Source of the DNA: UBA6183 sp943372215
GTDB lineage: Bacteria; Bacteroidota; Bacteroidia; UKL13-3
Assembly: GCA_943372215.1 (NCBI GenBank)
Contig: CALRXU020000009.1
Coordinates: 1 to 64,000 of the forward strand
Length of the DNA: 64,000 bases
Reading direction: 5' to 3'
The position numbers and the translations under genes are program-made. This document shows, piece by piece, positions 40,466 through 49,096 of this stretch (its first letter is position 1; each line of letters opens with the position of its first letter). Under the pieces are notes generated by a model. The model did not search any database, had not been told where the DNA came from, and saw only the letters and a list, made by a program, of their open reading frames with translations.

Positions 40466-42859
40466 TTAAACCTTTAAGGTAACAATACTTACCCCATCAC
40501 CACCCATTTCCATTTGTTCATCAGCCACATGTTCTATTTGTTTGTTGTTGCGTAAATATTCCCGCACCAACTTTCTTAAAATACCATATCCCCTGCCGTG
40601 CACAATGCGCACTTGTTTAAAACCAAGTAAATAAGCATCGTCAATATACACCTGCAATTTCTTTATGGCCTCCTCGCCCCTTTCGCCAATTAGGTTTAAC
40701 TCTGTTTGAAAACCTTGCATGCGGCTATTGATATCAAAAGTAGTCAGTACTTGTTTAATGCTTTTAACTGGCTGTTGCTTTACTACTGTAAGTTTTGTTG
40801 TTTCAATCCAGCTTTGTAAATCACCAAAACCAACCAATGCCTTATTCTTTTTCAGCTCCAATACTTTTCCATCAACAACCTGCCCTTCCAGTTGAACTGT
40901 TGCTCCAACAACCAAAGGCAAATCATCGGAAGATGCCAACGCTTTTTTTACAGGACTAACTTGTTTTACTGCTACTGTTTCTTCTTTAAGCTGCTCGGTT
41001 TCCAGCTTAATTTCATGGCGTACTTTTCTTATGGTGTCAGTATCTGCCTTTTTCTCCCTAATTTCACGTATGGTATTTTCTATGCGGCTATTTGCCTCGC
41101 TAATAATAGCCAATGCCTCCTGTTTGGCTTGAGTAATCAGTTTTTTCTTGTTGGTTTCTATATCAGTTTTTAGTGTTTCATATTCCAACATCAATTGTTT
41201 GGTTTTGGCATCTTTTTCCTCAAACCGCTTTTTTAACTCTTGAACGTGGCTTTTCTCACGCTCCAATTCTATTAATAACTCATCTAGGCGCTTTTGTTTG
41301 TCTCCAACCTTGTTCCTGGCATAACTAATAATTGTATCACTTAAGCCTGTTTTTTGGGCAATTTCAAAAGCATAAGAGCTCCCGGGTTGTCCAATCTCAA
41401 GCTGGTACAAGGGTTGCAACTTATCCTGATCAAACAACATCCGCGCATTAATAATACCTTTAGCATTGCCTGCAAAGTTTTTCAAATTGCTGTAATGGGT
41501 GTTTACAACTCCAAAAGCGTTTTTTATGTTTAACCGATTTAGGATAGCCTCAGCAAGTGGCCCACCAAATTGTGGGTCGGTGCCAGTACCAAATTCATCA
41601 ATCAGAAATAGGGTTTTGGCATCTGCAAACTCAGTAAAGTACTTCATGTGCTTTAAATGCGAGCTGTAAGTACTCAAGTCGTTTTCTATTGATTGTTCGT
41701 CTCCTATATCAACCATTACATCCGCAAAAACACTCATTTCGGAGTGGCTTTTACAAGGAACTGGCAGACCACATTGTAGCATGTATTGCATTAACCCAAT
41801 GGTTTTTAACGCTACTGATTTACCACCCGCATTTGGCCCGGATATTACCAAAATGCGATTTTCACGATTTAAAGATAAACTAAGGGGTATAACTGGTAAG
41901 CCTTGCTTTTGGTGGCTTAATTTCAACAAGGGGTGATAAGCATCAAAAAGACGAATAACTACATGTTTATGTAGCATGGGCATATCACCATTAATTTCAA
42001 TTGCCAACAATGCCTTTGCCCTAATAAAATCAACTATCCCCATCCTTTGAAGGTATTTTTCTAACTCGGGTAAAGATGGCCTGAGTTTATCAGTAACTTC
42101 AGTTAGTATTCTCTCTCGCTCTCTTTTATATTGTATTTGTAACTCTCGAATAATGTTATTGGTTTCAAAGATTTCGGCAGGTTCCAAGTAAACAGTTTGT
42201 CCAGTAGCAGACTCATCATGCACCAAGCCAGAAATTTGCCTTTTGTGTTCGGCTAAAATTGGTAATACCAAACGACCATCACGCACTGTAATTCCACTAT
42301 TGGCTAACCATCCTTGAGCCTGTGCCTTATCAAAAATTTGGCCCATTCGCTTACGAACCTCCTTCTCACGTTCTTGTATCTTAGCACTTATTTTTGCCAA
42401 TTCAGGTGATGCATTAGGCTTTAACGCCCCTTCTAAATCAAGAATGCGATCAACTAATTTGATGGTTTGTTGGTTGTATATAATACCTGCAAACAAGGTT
42501 GAGGCATGTGGGTATTTTTCATTGCGCTCCTCAAAATACTTGCAGATTAACGCAAACGTTTGCATCATTAGCCTGATTTGATGCAATTCATCCTCCACAA
42601 GAAAAGCCCCCAATACCGCAGCTTTATTTAAAAAGGGCTGTATGTTGTAATAATTATCAGCCGGAAAGGGCTGGTCCTCGGTTAAGATACGTTTAAACTC
42701 TATGGTTTGAAAAAGCATTTTTTCTACCAAATCAAATCGGTTTGAAAAACGCATTTTACTTACGTATTCTACTCCTGTTTCGCTAATACATTTTTTAACA
42801 AGGAGTTGCCTAATTTGGTCAAACTCCAGTTTTTGCTCAATATGGCTAGGGTAAGGCAT
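40466..42859 (-). CDS. mutS2: Endonuclease MutS2 with Smr domain
   Basis: A 797-aa MutS2: Walker A GPNAGGKSVALKTIG (about 340), Walker B LFLIDEFGTGTDPQFGG, a long coiled coil (about 520-640, RLDELLIELEREKSHVQELKKRFEEK in parts) and a C-terminal Smr nuclease domain with LNLIGERGEEAIKKLQ and RIVHGRGYGILRKLV. MutS2 lacks the mismatch-recognition domain of MutS; it acts on recombination intermediates and, in some bacteria, on collided ribosomes. Overlaps the start of the DUF4296 gene stop by one base (TAATG). Confidence 0.96.
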   Translation of the reverse strand: MPYPSHIEQKLEFDQIRQLLVKKCISETGVEYVSKMRFSNRFDLVEKMLFQTIEFKRILTEDQPFPADNYYNIQPFLNKAAVLGAFLVEDELHQIRLMMQTFALICKYFEERNEKYPHASTLFAGIIYNQQTIKLVDRILDLEGALKPNASPELAKISAKIQEREKEVRKRMGQIFDKAQAQGWLANSGITVRDGRLVLPILAEHKRQISGLVHDESATGQTVYLEPAEIFETNNIIRELQIQYKRERERILTEVTDKLRPSLPELEKYLQRMGIVDFIRAKALLAIEINGDMPMLHKHVVIRLFDAYHPLLKLSHQKQGLPVIPLSLSLNRENRILVISGPNAGGKSVALKTIGLMQYMLQCGLPVPCKSHSEMSVFADVMVDIGDEQSIENDLSTYSSHLKHMKYFTEFADAKTLFLIDEFGTGTDPQFGGPLAEAILNRLNIKNAFGVVNTHYSNLKNFAGNAKGIINARMLFDQDKLQPLYQLEIGQPGSSYAFEIAQKTGLSDTIISYARNKVGDKQKRLDELLIELEREKSHVQELKKRFEEKDAKTKQLMLEYETLKTDIETNKKKLITQAKQEALAIISEANSRIENTIREIREKKADTDTIRKVRHEIKLETEQLKEETVAVKQVSPVKKALASSDDLPLVVGATVQLEGQVVDGKVLELKKNKALVGFGDLQSWIETTKLTVVKQQPVKSIKQVLTTFDINSRMQGFQTELNLIGERGEEAIKKLQVYIDDAYLLGFKQVRIVHGRGYGILRKLVREYLRNNKQIEHVADEQMEMGGDGVSIVTLKV

Positions 42860-43206
42860 TATTTTCTAAGTAAACTCTCCTGTTCGCTAAGTTTGGTAAT
42901 AATATTGCTATATATGCTATCTAACATCACTGGATGCTGAATATAAAAGTCATAACTATGTATAAACTGCTCCTTGGTTAAATTGTTTTTTTTGTAAATC
43001 TGCTCGTAATAGCCCAATACTTTTCTTGCGTTGCTATCTAGTCCGCTAGATTGGTAACCCACAATACCTTCTGCCAAATGCATATCATACAAAATGTTCT
43101 CCATTTGTTCTTTATTCATCACATCGGGAGGAATGGCATTTTTATCTGTTTTTCCGCAAGCTAAAATTAGCATGAGACAAATTGCACCGAAAAGATATTT
43201 TTGCAT
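42859..43206 (-). CDS. DUF4296 lipoprotein
   Basis: A 115-aa protein from the ATG at 43204-43206; longer readings run into the yggS gene and have no signal. LMLILACGKTDK gives a clear lipobox, so it should be a lipoprotein. The conserved part (MNKEQMENILYDMHLAEGI and FIHSYDFYIQHPVMLDSIYSNII) matches DUF4296, a Bacteroidota family of unknown function. It is co-transcribed with mutS2 (1-base overlap). Confidence 0.85.
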   Translation of the reverse strand: MQKYLFGAICLMLILACGKTDKNAIPPDVMNKEQMENILYDMHLAEGIVGYQSSGLDSNARKVLGYYEQIYKKNNLTKEQFIHSYDFYIQHPVMLDSIYSNIITKLSEQESLLRK

Positions 43207-43219
43207 GGTAAATAATATT

Positions 43220-43912
43220 ATGGTAGCTGCAAATATTGAAAAAATAACCCAACAAATACCGAGCCATGTAAAACTAATTGCGGTAAGCAAAACCAAACCG
43301 CTTGAATTGATTAAAGAAGCATATGATGCTGGACAACGTGACTTTGGTGAAAATAAAGTGCAGGAATTGGTTACCAAACAACCTTTATTTCCAAATGATA
43401 CGCAATGGCACCTAATTGGGCATTTACAAACCAACAAGGTAAAGTACATTGCTCCATTTGTACATCTTATACATGCAGTTGATAGCATAAAACTGCTTGA
43501 AACCATTCATAAAGAAGGAGTTAAAAACAACAGAATCATCTCTTGTTTGTTGCAGGTTTACATTGCACAAGAAGACACCAAGTTTGGATTAAACAAAGAA
43601 GAGTTGCTTGATTTGCTGCAATACGCGCATCAACATAACTTAACCCATGCCAATATTTGCGGGCTAATGGGCATGGCCACCAATACTGATAATGAGCAGC
43701 AAATTAAAGCTGAATTTAATTCCTTAAAACAATTGTTTGATGAATTAAAAACGAACATAAATTCATATCCAGCACTTATACCTCAACAATTTAACACCCT
43801 AAGCATGGGCATGAGCAACGATTACCAATTGGCCATAGATTGCGGAAGTAACATGATTAGGGTGGGAAGTCTTATATTTGGAGAAAGAAATACCATAAGC
43901 GAAAATAGTTAA
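43220..43912 (+). CDS. yggS: YggS/PLPBP family pyridoxal-5'-phosphate homeostasis protein
   Basis: A 230-aa protein from the ATG at 43220; an in-frame ATG at 43205 overlaps the divergent DUF4296 start (CATG). PLP lysine in LIAVSKTKPLELI, then FGENKVQEL, WHLIGHLQTNKVKYI, FGLNKEELL and LSMGMSNDYQLAIDCGSNMIRVGSLIFG. YggS binds PLP without enzymatic activity and balances vitamin B6 and amino-acid pools. Its promoter must lie inside the DUF4296 coding region. Confidence 0.95.
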   Translation: MVAANIEKITQQIPSHVKLIAVSKTKPLELIKEAYDAGQRDFGENKVQELVTKQPLFPNDTQWHLIGHLQTNKVKYIAPFVHLIHAVDSIKLLETIHKEGVKNNRIISCLLQVYIAQEDTKFGLNKEELLDLLQYAHQHNLTHANICGLMGMATNTDNEQQIKAEFNSLKQLFDELKTNINSYPALIPQQFNTLSMGMSNDYQLAIDCGSNMIRVGSLIFGERNTISENS

Positions 43913-43952
43913 CTTAGTTTTTCGAAATAATTATTAACCAAAACGAATCATA

Positions 43953-45197
43953 ATGATAAATTACACTGTAGCCGAACGCCTGATGCGTTATGTACAAATT
44001 GATACAGAAGCCGATCCGGAATCAGCTTCTACCCCTTCTTCACTTAAACAAAAAGATTTAAGTGCCATTTTGGTTGTAGAGCTTAAAAAGCTGGGGATTG
44101 ATGATGCAGAGATGGATGAATTTGGCTATGTGTACGCAACAGTTAAATCTAACTTAGATAAAAAAACACCTACGGTTTGTTTTTGCAGCCATGTTGATAC
44201 TGCGCCAGATTGCAGTGGTAAAGATGTGAAACCCATTTTACATGCAAACTGGGACGGCAGCGATATTGTTTTACCAGATGATACTACCCAGATTTTAAGT
44301 AAAACAAATCATCCATATTTACAACAGCGCATTGGCGATGACATTATCACGGCTAGCGGTAAAACCTTACTTGGAGCTGATGATAAAGCTGGGGTTGCCA
44401 TTATTATGAATTTGGCGCAAGTGCTGCAAGAAAATCCTGAGATTAAACATGGTGATATCCGTATTTTATTTACACCTGACGAAGAGATTGGACGTGGCGT
44501 AGATAAAGCTGACATGAACAAGTTAAATGCACACTTTGGTTATACATTAGATGGTGGCGAACGTGGACATTTAGAAGGCGAAAACTTTAGTGCTGATGGT
44601 TGTAAGATTATTTTTAATGGAGTAAGTGCCCATCCAGGTTATGCAAAAGGCAAAATGGTAAACTCACAAAAAGTAGCTGCTTACTTTGTTAATAGTTTAC
44701 CCTCAAATCGTTTATCGCCAGAGGTAACAGAAGGTTATGAAGGATTTGTGCATCCTGTTGCCATTTCTGGCGGATTAGAGCAAACCACAGTGCAATTTAT
44801 TATCCGCGATTTTGAAACTAAACAGTTACAAAAACACGAAGAGGAGCTTAAACTACTTGCCCAAAAAGCCATTGAAGCATTTCCAGGTTCAAGTTTTACA
44901 TTGGCGGTAAAAGAACAGTACCGCAATATGAAAGAAATATTGGACCAAAATCCACATGTAATGCAAGTAGCCGAACAAGCTTACAAAAATGCGGGAATCA
45001 CACCCCATATTACTAACATAAGAGGAGGAACTGACGGTAGTCGGTTAAGTTTTATGGGACTTCCTTGCCCCAATATTTTTACAGGTGAAATGGCCATACA
45101 CAGTAAGCTAGAATATGTAAGCGTGCAGGACATGCAAAAAGCAGTTGATGTTTGTGTTGAAATAGCAAAACTGGTTGCAGAACTGCCTATGCAATAA
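43953..45197 (+). CDS. pepT: Peptidase T (tripeptidase)
   Basis: A 414-aa M20 family aminotripeptidase: CFCSHVDTAPDCSG (first metal His and Asp), GADDKAGVAI (bridging Asp), FTPDEEIGRGVD (catalytic Glu) and LDGGERGHLEGENFSA, with IRGGTDGSRLSFMGLPCPNIFTG near the end. It removes N-terminal residues from tripeptides in the cytoplasm. Starts 40 bases after yggS. Confidence 0.97.
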   Translation: MINYTVAERLMRYVQIDTEADPESASTPSSLKQKDLSAILVVELKKLGIDDAEMDEFGYVYATVKSNLDKKTPTVCFCSHVDTAPDCSGKDVKPILHANWDGSDIVLPDDTTQILSKTNHPYLQQRIGDDIITASGKTLLGADDKAGVAIIMNLAQVLQENPEIKHGDIRILFTPDEEIGRGVDKADMNKLNAHFGYTLDGGERGHLEGENFSADGCKIIFNGVSAHPGYAKGKMVNSQKVAAYFVNSLPSNRLSPEVTEGYEGFVHPVAISGGLEQTTVQFIIRDFETKQLQKHEEELKLLAQKAIEAFPGSSFTLAVKEQYRNMKEILDQNPHVMQVAEQAYKNAGITPHITNIRGGTDGSRLSFMGLPCPNIFTGEMAIHSKLEYVSVQDMQKAVDVCVEIAKLVAELPMQ

Positions 45198-45232
45198 ATT
45201 GAAATATTAAACGGGCTAATTGAATACAGAAT

Positions 45233-45682
45233 ATGGAGTTAGAAGAAGAAATAAAGCAAAAGAAATTTGGAAATGAACATGAGAAAATGGCTGTAAATAT
45301 TTTGTTTACGGCCAGTTGGCTTGACTCAGCTAACCTCAAACGTTTCAAACCTCATGGCATTACACCTCAACAATACAATGTACTTCGTATACTAAGAGGC
45401 TCTCATCCTAAAAAGTTAATGCTTTTTGATATAGCCAGCCGAATGATTGATAAAAACTCTAACGCTACCAGACTGGTAGAAAAACTTAGAGTTAGCGGAT
45501 TGGTTACCCGAGAACAATGCCCAGAAAACAGAAGGCAGGTTGATATTGCCATAACGGCAAAAGGAATGGAACTTTTGGCAGAAATTGACAAAGATGCTGA
45601 AAACTGGCACCAATTATTGAAAACCCTTACCGCTGCTGACTGCAAGCTCGTAAATACGCTTCTTGATAAGTTGAGAGGTTAA
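45233..45682 (+). CDS. MarR family transcriptional regulator
   Basis: A 149-aa winged-helix protein: ITPQQYNVLRILRGSHPKKLMLFDIASRMIDKNSNATRLVEKL is the HTH region (in parts), and RREQ/RRQVDIAITAKGMELL the wing. No cysteine lies in the N-terminal third, so a simple Cys-based OhrR-type sensor is unlikely; the single Cys is in REQCPENRRQ. It precedes the pirin gene, which has a palindromic site over its promoter, and probably controls the stress island downstream. Confidence 0.92.
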   Translation: MELEEEIKQKKFGNEHEKMAVNILFTASWLDSANLKRFKPHGITPQQYNVLRILRGSHPKKLMLFDIASRMIDKNSNATRLVEKLRVSGLVTREQCPENRRQVDIAITAKGMELLAEIDKDAENWHQLLKTLTAADCKLVNTLLDKLRG

Positions 45683-45697
45683 ATTTTTATGCAATTA

Positions 45698-45745
45698 CTT
45701 GTATATACAAATATTGTTTATACATTTGTACGGTATTTGTACGGT
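45698..45745 (+). promoter_or_regulatory. Pirin promoter with palindromic operator and 11-bp tandem repeats
   Basis: CTTG (45698-45701), exactly 19 bases, then TACATTTG (45721-45728) is a near-ideal Bacteroidota promoter. The perfect palindrome TTGTATATACAA (45699-45710) covers the -33 box, as a MarR-type operator would. Two exact copies of ATTTGTACGGT (45724-45734 and 45735-45745), one helical turn apart, cover the -7 box and start site. Confidence 0.65.
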
Positions 45746-45770
45746 TAAGTAAATCGTTATTTAAACAAAA

Positions 45771-46496
45771 ATGAAAACAACAATCCATCGTTCAGAAAAC
45801 AGAGGCCATGCCAACCATGGCTGGCTTAATGCCAAACACTCATTTAGCTTTGCTAGTTGGTATGACCCTAACAAGATTCACTTCGGAGCACTACGGGTGC
45901 TAAATGATGATGAAGTAGCTGCTGGTATGGGGTTTGGAAAACACCCTCACGATAATATGGAAATCATCACCCTGGTTCAGGAAGGAGCTTTGGAACACAA
46001 AGACAGCATGGGCAATGGCAGTGTAATGCAAGCAAATGATGTGCAAGTGATGAGTGCTGGTTCTGGTGTTTTTCATTCAGAAATGAATCACAGTAAAACG
46101 GACGCTGTTAAACTCTTTCAAATATGGGTTTTCCCAGATAAAGGCCAAGTAACACCACGTTACGACCAAAAAACATTTGAACCCGAAGGTAGAAAAAACA
46201 AATGGCAGGAAGTGATTAAACCAGATACACAAACCGAAGGTGAGGCTATTTTCATTCACCAACAAGCATGGTTTAATTTAGCTGATTTGGATGCAGGCTC
46301 GCAATTAAATTACCCTTCTAAAAAAGCAGGAAATGGTGCTTACCTTTTTGTAATTGATGGCGATATTGAAGTGGGTGGAGAAACCCTAAAAAGAAGGGAT
46401 GCAATAGGAATTACCGATTTTAACCAAATTGACATTAAAGCCAATTCAAATGCAAGAATATTGCTCATGGATGTGCCAATGATTGAACTAAACTAA
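45771..46496 (+). CDS. Pirin family protein (YhhW-like quercetin 2,3-dioxygenase)
   Basis: A 241-aa bicupin: GHANHGWLNAKHSFSFASWYDP, ALRVLNDDEVAAGMGFGKHPHDNMEIITLV (metal His-x-His, in parts), and SAGSGVFHSEMNHS. E. coli YhhW and its relatives open flavonols such as quercetin with oxygen, but the physiological role in most bacteria is redox sensing or unknown. No signal peptide. A paralogue lies at 48191. First gene behind the MarR-type promoter. Confidence 0.95.
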   Translation: MKTTIHRSENRGHANHGWLNAKHSFSFASWYDPNKIHFGALRVLNDDEVAAGMGFGKHPHDNMEIITLVQEGALEHKDSMGNGSVMQANDVQVMSAGSGVFHSEMNHSKTDAVKLFQIWVFPDKGQVTPRYDQKTFEPEGRKNKWQEVIKPDTQTEGEAIFIHQQAWFNLADLDAGSQLNYPSKKAGNGAYLFVIDGDIEVGGETLKRRDAIGITDFNQIDIKANSNARILLMDVPMIELN

Positions 46497-46519
46497 TCTC
46501 ACTTAATAAATTAATTTTT

Positions 46520-47062
46520 ATGACAACACAAACAACAGCCAAATGGGCCATTGATACAGCCCACAGCGAAATTACTTTTAAAGTTAAACACCTTGTCGTT
46601 ACTACACTTAGTGGCAAATTCGATCAGTTTGAAGGTGCTTTAGAAACCACAAACGATGATTTTACAGGAGCAAAAATCAGCTTCAATGCATCTGTAGCAA
46701 GCATCAATACAGGAAGTGCAGACAGGGACGGCCATTTAAAGTCAGATGATTTTTTTAATGCCGAAGCTTATCCAAACCTTACTTTTGAATCTACTTCATT
46801 TACAAAAACAGGTGATTCAACCTATAAACTTGTTGGAAACTTTACCATGAGAGACGTAACTAAACCTATTGAATTGCAGGTTGAATATGGAGGAACAGCA
46901 ACTGATCCTTGGGGAAATGTAAAAGCAGGATTTGAAATTAATGGTAAAATAAGCAGAAATCAGTATGGTTTAAAATGGAATGCTTTAACTGAGGCAGGTG
47001 GCGCAGTTGTTAGTGATGAAGTTAAACTTCACTTAAACGTGCAGCTGGTGAAACAAGCCTAG
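46520..47062 (+). CDS. YceI family isoprenoid-binding-like protein
   Basis: A 180-aa lipocalin-like YceI: KWAIDTAHSEITFKVKHLVVTTLSGKFDQFEG, SADRDGHLKSDDFFNAEAYPNLTFESTSF, LTMRDVTKP (as FTMRDVTKPIELQVEYGG) and NQYGLKWNALTEAGGAVVSDEVKL. Homologues bind long isoprenoids such as ubiquinone or polyprenols. No signal peptide, unlike the periplasmic forms, so it is cytoplasmic here. Followed by a strong terminator, so marR-pirin-yceI and the next eight genes are separate transcription units. Confidence 0.93.
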   Translation: MTTQTTAKWAIDTAHSEITFKVKHLVVTTLSGKFDQFEGALETTNDDFTGAKISFNASVASINTGSADRDGHLKSDDFFNAEAYPNLTFESTSFTKTGDSTYKLVGNFTMRDVTKPIELQVEYGGTATDPWGNVKAGFEINGKISRNQYGLKWNALTEAGGAVVSDEVKLHLNVQLVKQA

Positions 47063-47069
47063 TTAACAG

Positions 47070-47119
47070 CCCCAATTAAAAGAGCTTAACTGTTATATAT
47101 TAAGCTCTTTTAGTTGGGG
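47070..47119. terminator. Long stem-loop after yceI
   Basis: Arms 47070-47089 and 47100-47119 pair over 20 bases with a single G-U wobble (5' end CCCCAATTAAAAGAGCTTAA) and a 10-base loop. The stem is followed by only TTTAA, so U-tract support is weak; the symmetric A/T-rich stem could serve either strand. It separates the pirin-yceI unit from the nitroreductase operon. Confidence 0.8.
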
Positions 47120-47204
47120 TTTAAGTAATAACCAACTGACATTTATTTCTTAAATATCCTAATAACATTACCCATGTTTAAAACATATCATTGAGGTAAA
47201 ATTT

Positions 47205-47792
47205 ATGGAAAACAATACTATTGAATATCCTATACATTCACTGATGCAAAAGCGTAAGAGTATTCGTTCGTTTATTGAAAAACCGATTGAAGACAGCACA
47301 ATACAACGCTTATTTGAAGCTGCACGATGGAGTTTTAGCAGCGGCAATGAACAGCCTTGGAAATTCTTATATGGAAAAGGTAAAGACGAAATATGGCAAG
47401 GCCTTTATAATAGCTTAATGGATGGGAACAAAAGTTGGTGCATTCATGCTCCGTTATTAATCCTTGTACTTGCAAAAAAACAAACGTCTAAAGGTTCTAA
47501 CTATAAGCACAACCTACACGATACGGGCGCAGCTACAATGCTTTTGGCATTACAAGCTGCTGATATGGGCTTACAAGCTCATCCCATGGGCGGTTTTATG
47601 CTTGATAAGCTAACTCAGTTTTTCAACATACCCGAACACCTTGAAGCAGTAACCATATTGGCTGTAGGATATCCTAACCATGATTATAGCTCACTCACGG
47701 AAAAACAAATAGCTGGTGAAACAACTAGAGGCAAAAGGCATACTCAACAAGATTTTGTATTAAACAACAGTACTCCTACCCTATTAAAATAA
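47205..47792 (+). CDS. Nitroreductase family flavoprotein
   Basis: A 195-aa FMN-dependent nitroreductase-type protein: QKRKSIRSFIEKPI (FMN phosphate), ARWSFSSGNEQPWKFLYG, HDTGAATMLLALQAADMGLQAHPMGGF and VTILAVGYP. These enzymes use NAD(P)H to reduce nitro groups, quinones or enones. First gene of an eight-gene run with spacings of 4, 4, 27, 11, 15, 4 and 1 bases. Confidence 0.93.
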   Translation: MENNTIEYPIHSLMQKRKSIRSFIEKPIEDSTIQRLFEAARWSFSSGNEQPWKFLYGKGKDEIWQGLYNSLMDGNKSWCIHAPLLILVLAKKQTSKGSNYKHNLHDTGAATMLLALQAADMGLQAHPMGGFMLDKLTQFFNIPEHLEAVTILAVGYPNHDYSSLTEKQIAGETTRGKRHTQQDFVLNNSTPTLLK

Positions 47793-47796
47793 TTGA

Positions 47797-48186
47797 ATGC
47801 CCTTCATTAAAAACCTTGAATCCGCGGTTACAAGTTGGACACAAGTAACAGTTGAACCACATCGTTTTGGAGGAAGAGAATTTCAATTTTCAGGAAAAGA
47901 GTTTGGTCATATTCATCCCAATGGCATGTTAGATATTTTATTTAACAAAAAACTTCGAGAAATATTGGTTCAACTTAGGCTTGCAGAAACACACCATCTT
48001 TTACCGGAAACAGGATGGATATCTTTATACACCAAAAATCAGTCTTCAATGACAAACAATGCGTTGATATTACTTTGGCTAAGTTATGCATTGTTAAATA
48101 AGCGCAAACAACATAACTTTGATATCCTCAATTTTTTAAATCAACAACCATTTGTTTATCCGCAAGAACTTTTAAACATACTTTAA
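47797..48186 (+). CDS. Luciferase-domain protein (DUF5519)
   Basis: A 129-aa protein whose core, VTVEPHRFGGREFQFSGKEFGHIHPNGMLDI, then LRLAETHHLLPETGWISLY, matches the DUF5519 'luciferase domain' pattern (PHRFGG, GH-H, HH-LP-TGW-S). Despite the name there is no known luciferase activity; function is unknown. It starts 4 bases after the nitroreductase stop, hinting at a shared stress or flavin-related role. Confidence 0.85.
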   Translation: MPFIKNLESAVTSWTQVTVEPHRFGGREFQFSGKEFGHIHPNGMLDILFNKKLREILVQLRLAETHHLLPETGWISLYTKNQSSMTNNALILLWLSYALLNKRKQHNFDILNFLNQQPFVYPQELLNIL

Positions 48187-48190
48187 TACC

Positions 48191-49069
48191 ATGAAACGTA
48201 GCGATTTTTTAAAAGCTGGATTACTAACCACCACTGGATTGGCTTTAAAAGGACTGCAAGCCAGTGAGATTATGGCAAATAACAATGACGAATTGTTGCC
48301 AATTGACACGGTTGGGTTTAATCACATCCCTCAAACTCACTCACAAATTGCACCCAATATGGTTTTACATAAAGCCGATACAAGAGGTGGTGCAAACCAT
48401 GGCTGGTTAAACACCAAGCACACGTTTAGTTTTGCAAATTATTACAATCCAGATAGAATGAATTTTGGTGTTCTTCGGGTGCTTAATGATGATATTATTA
48501 TTGGCGGAGCCGGATTTCCAAAACATCCACACGACAATATGGAAATTATCTCCATTCCTCTTTTTGGTGATTTGGAACACAAAGACACGTTGGGAAATGT
48601 AAGTGTTATTAAGCAATACGACATTCAAACCATGAGCGCGGGAACTGGCATACAACATAGTGAATATAATAAAAACAAAGACAAAGAAGCGCATTTTTTG
48701 CAAATTTGGTTATTCCCCAAACAGGCTAATATTAAACCCAAATACGACCAAAAAACATTTAAACCAAACGATAGGTTAAATAAGATGCAAGTCATTGTTT
48801 CTCCTGATGCAAAAGATGGTGGAATTGGTATACAGCAAGATGCCTGGTTTAGCCTAGGCAATTTGAACAAAGGCGTAAAACAAACCTACAAAATACATAA
48901 GCCTGGTAATGGCGTATATGCCTTTGTAATTAAAGGTAGCATTACCATTAATAACCAAATACTAAACACAAGAGATGGTTTAGGTATTTGGGATGTTAAG
49001 GACTTGCAGATAAAGGCAGAATCAGATGCAGAATTATTGCTGATGGATGTTCCAATGCAAATTGGTTAA
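48191..49069 (+). CDS. Second pirin family protein with an export-type N-terminus
   Basis: A 292-aa paralogue of the pirin at 45771: GANHGWLNTKHTFSFANYYNPDRMNFGVLRVLNDD and GGAGFPKHPHDNMEIISIPLFGDLEHKD, so cupin metal His residues are kept. About 50 extra N-terminal residues begin MKRSDFLKAGLLTTTGLALKG, which resembles a Tat signal (K-R-x-x-F-L-K) common in Bacteroidota 'xxRxxFLK' leaders, so this copy may be exported in folded form while the other stays inside. Fifty to sixty percent identity in the cupin blocks by eye. Confidence 0.9.
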   Translation: MKRSDFLKAGLLTTTGLALKGLQASEIMANNNDELLPIDTVGFNHIPQTHSQIAPNMVLHKADTRGGANHGWLNTKHTFSFANYYNPDRMNFGVLRVLNDDIIIGGAGFPKHPHDNMEIISIPLFGDLEHKDTLGNVSVIKQYDIQTMSAGTGIQHSEYNKNKDKEAHFLQIWLFPKQANIKPKYDQKTFKPNDRLNKMQVIVSPDAKDGGIGIQQDAWFSLGNLNKGVKQTYKIHKPGNGVYAFVIKGSITINNQILNTRDGLGIWDVKDLQIKAESDAELLLMDVPMQIG

Positions 49070-49096
49070 ACTTTACCACTAAATAAATTGTAACAA

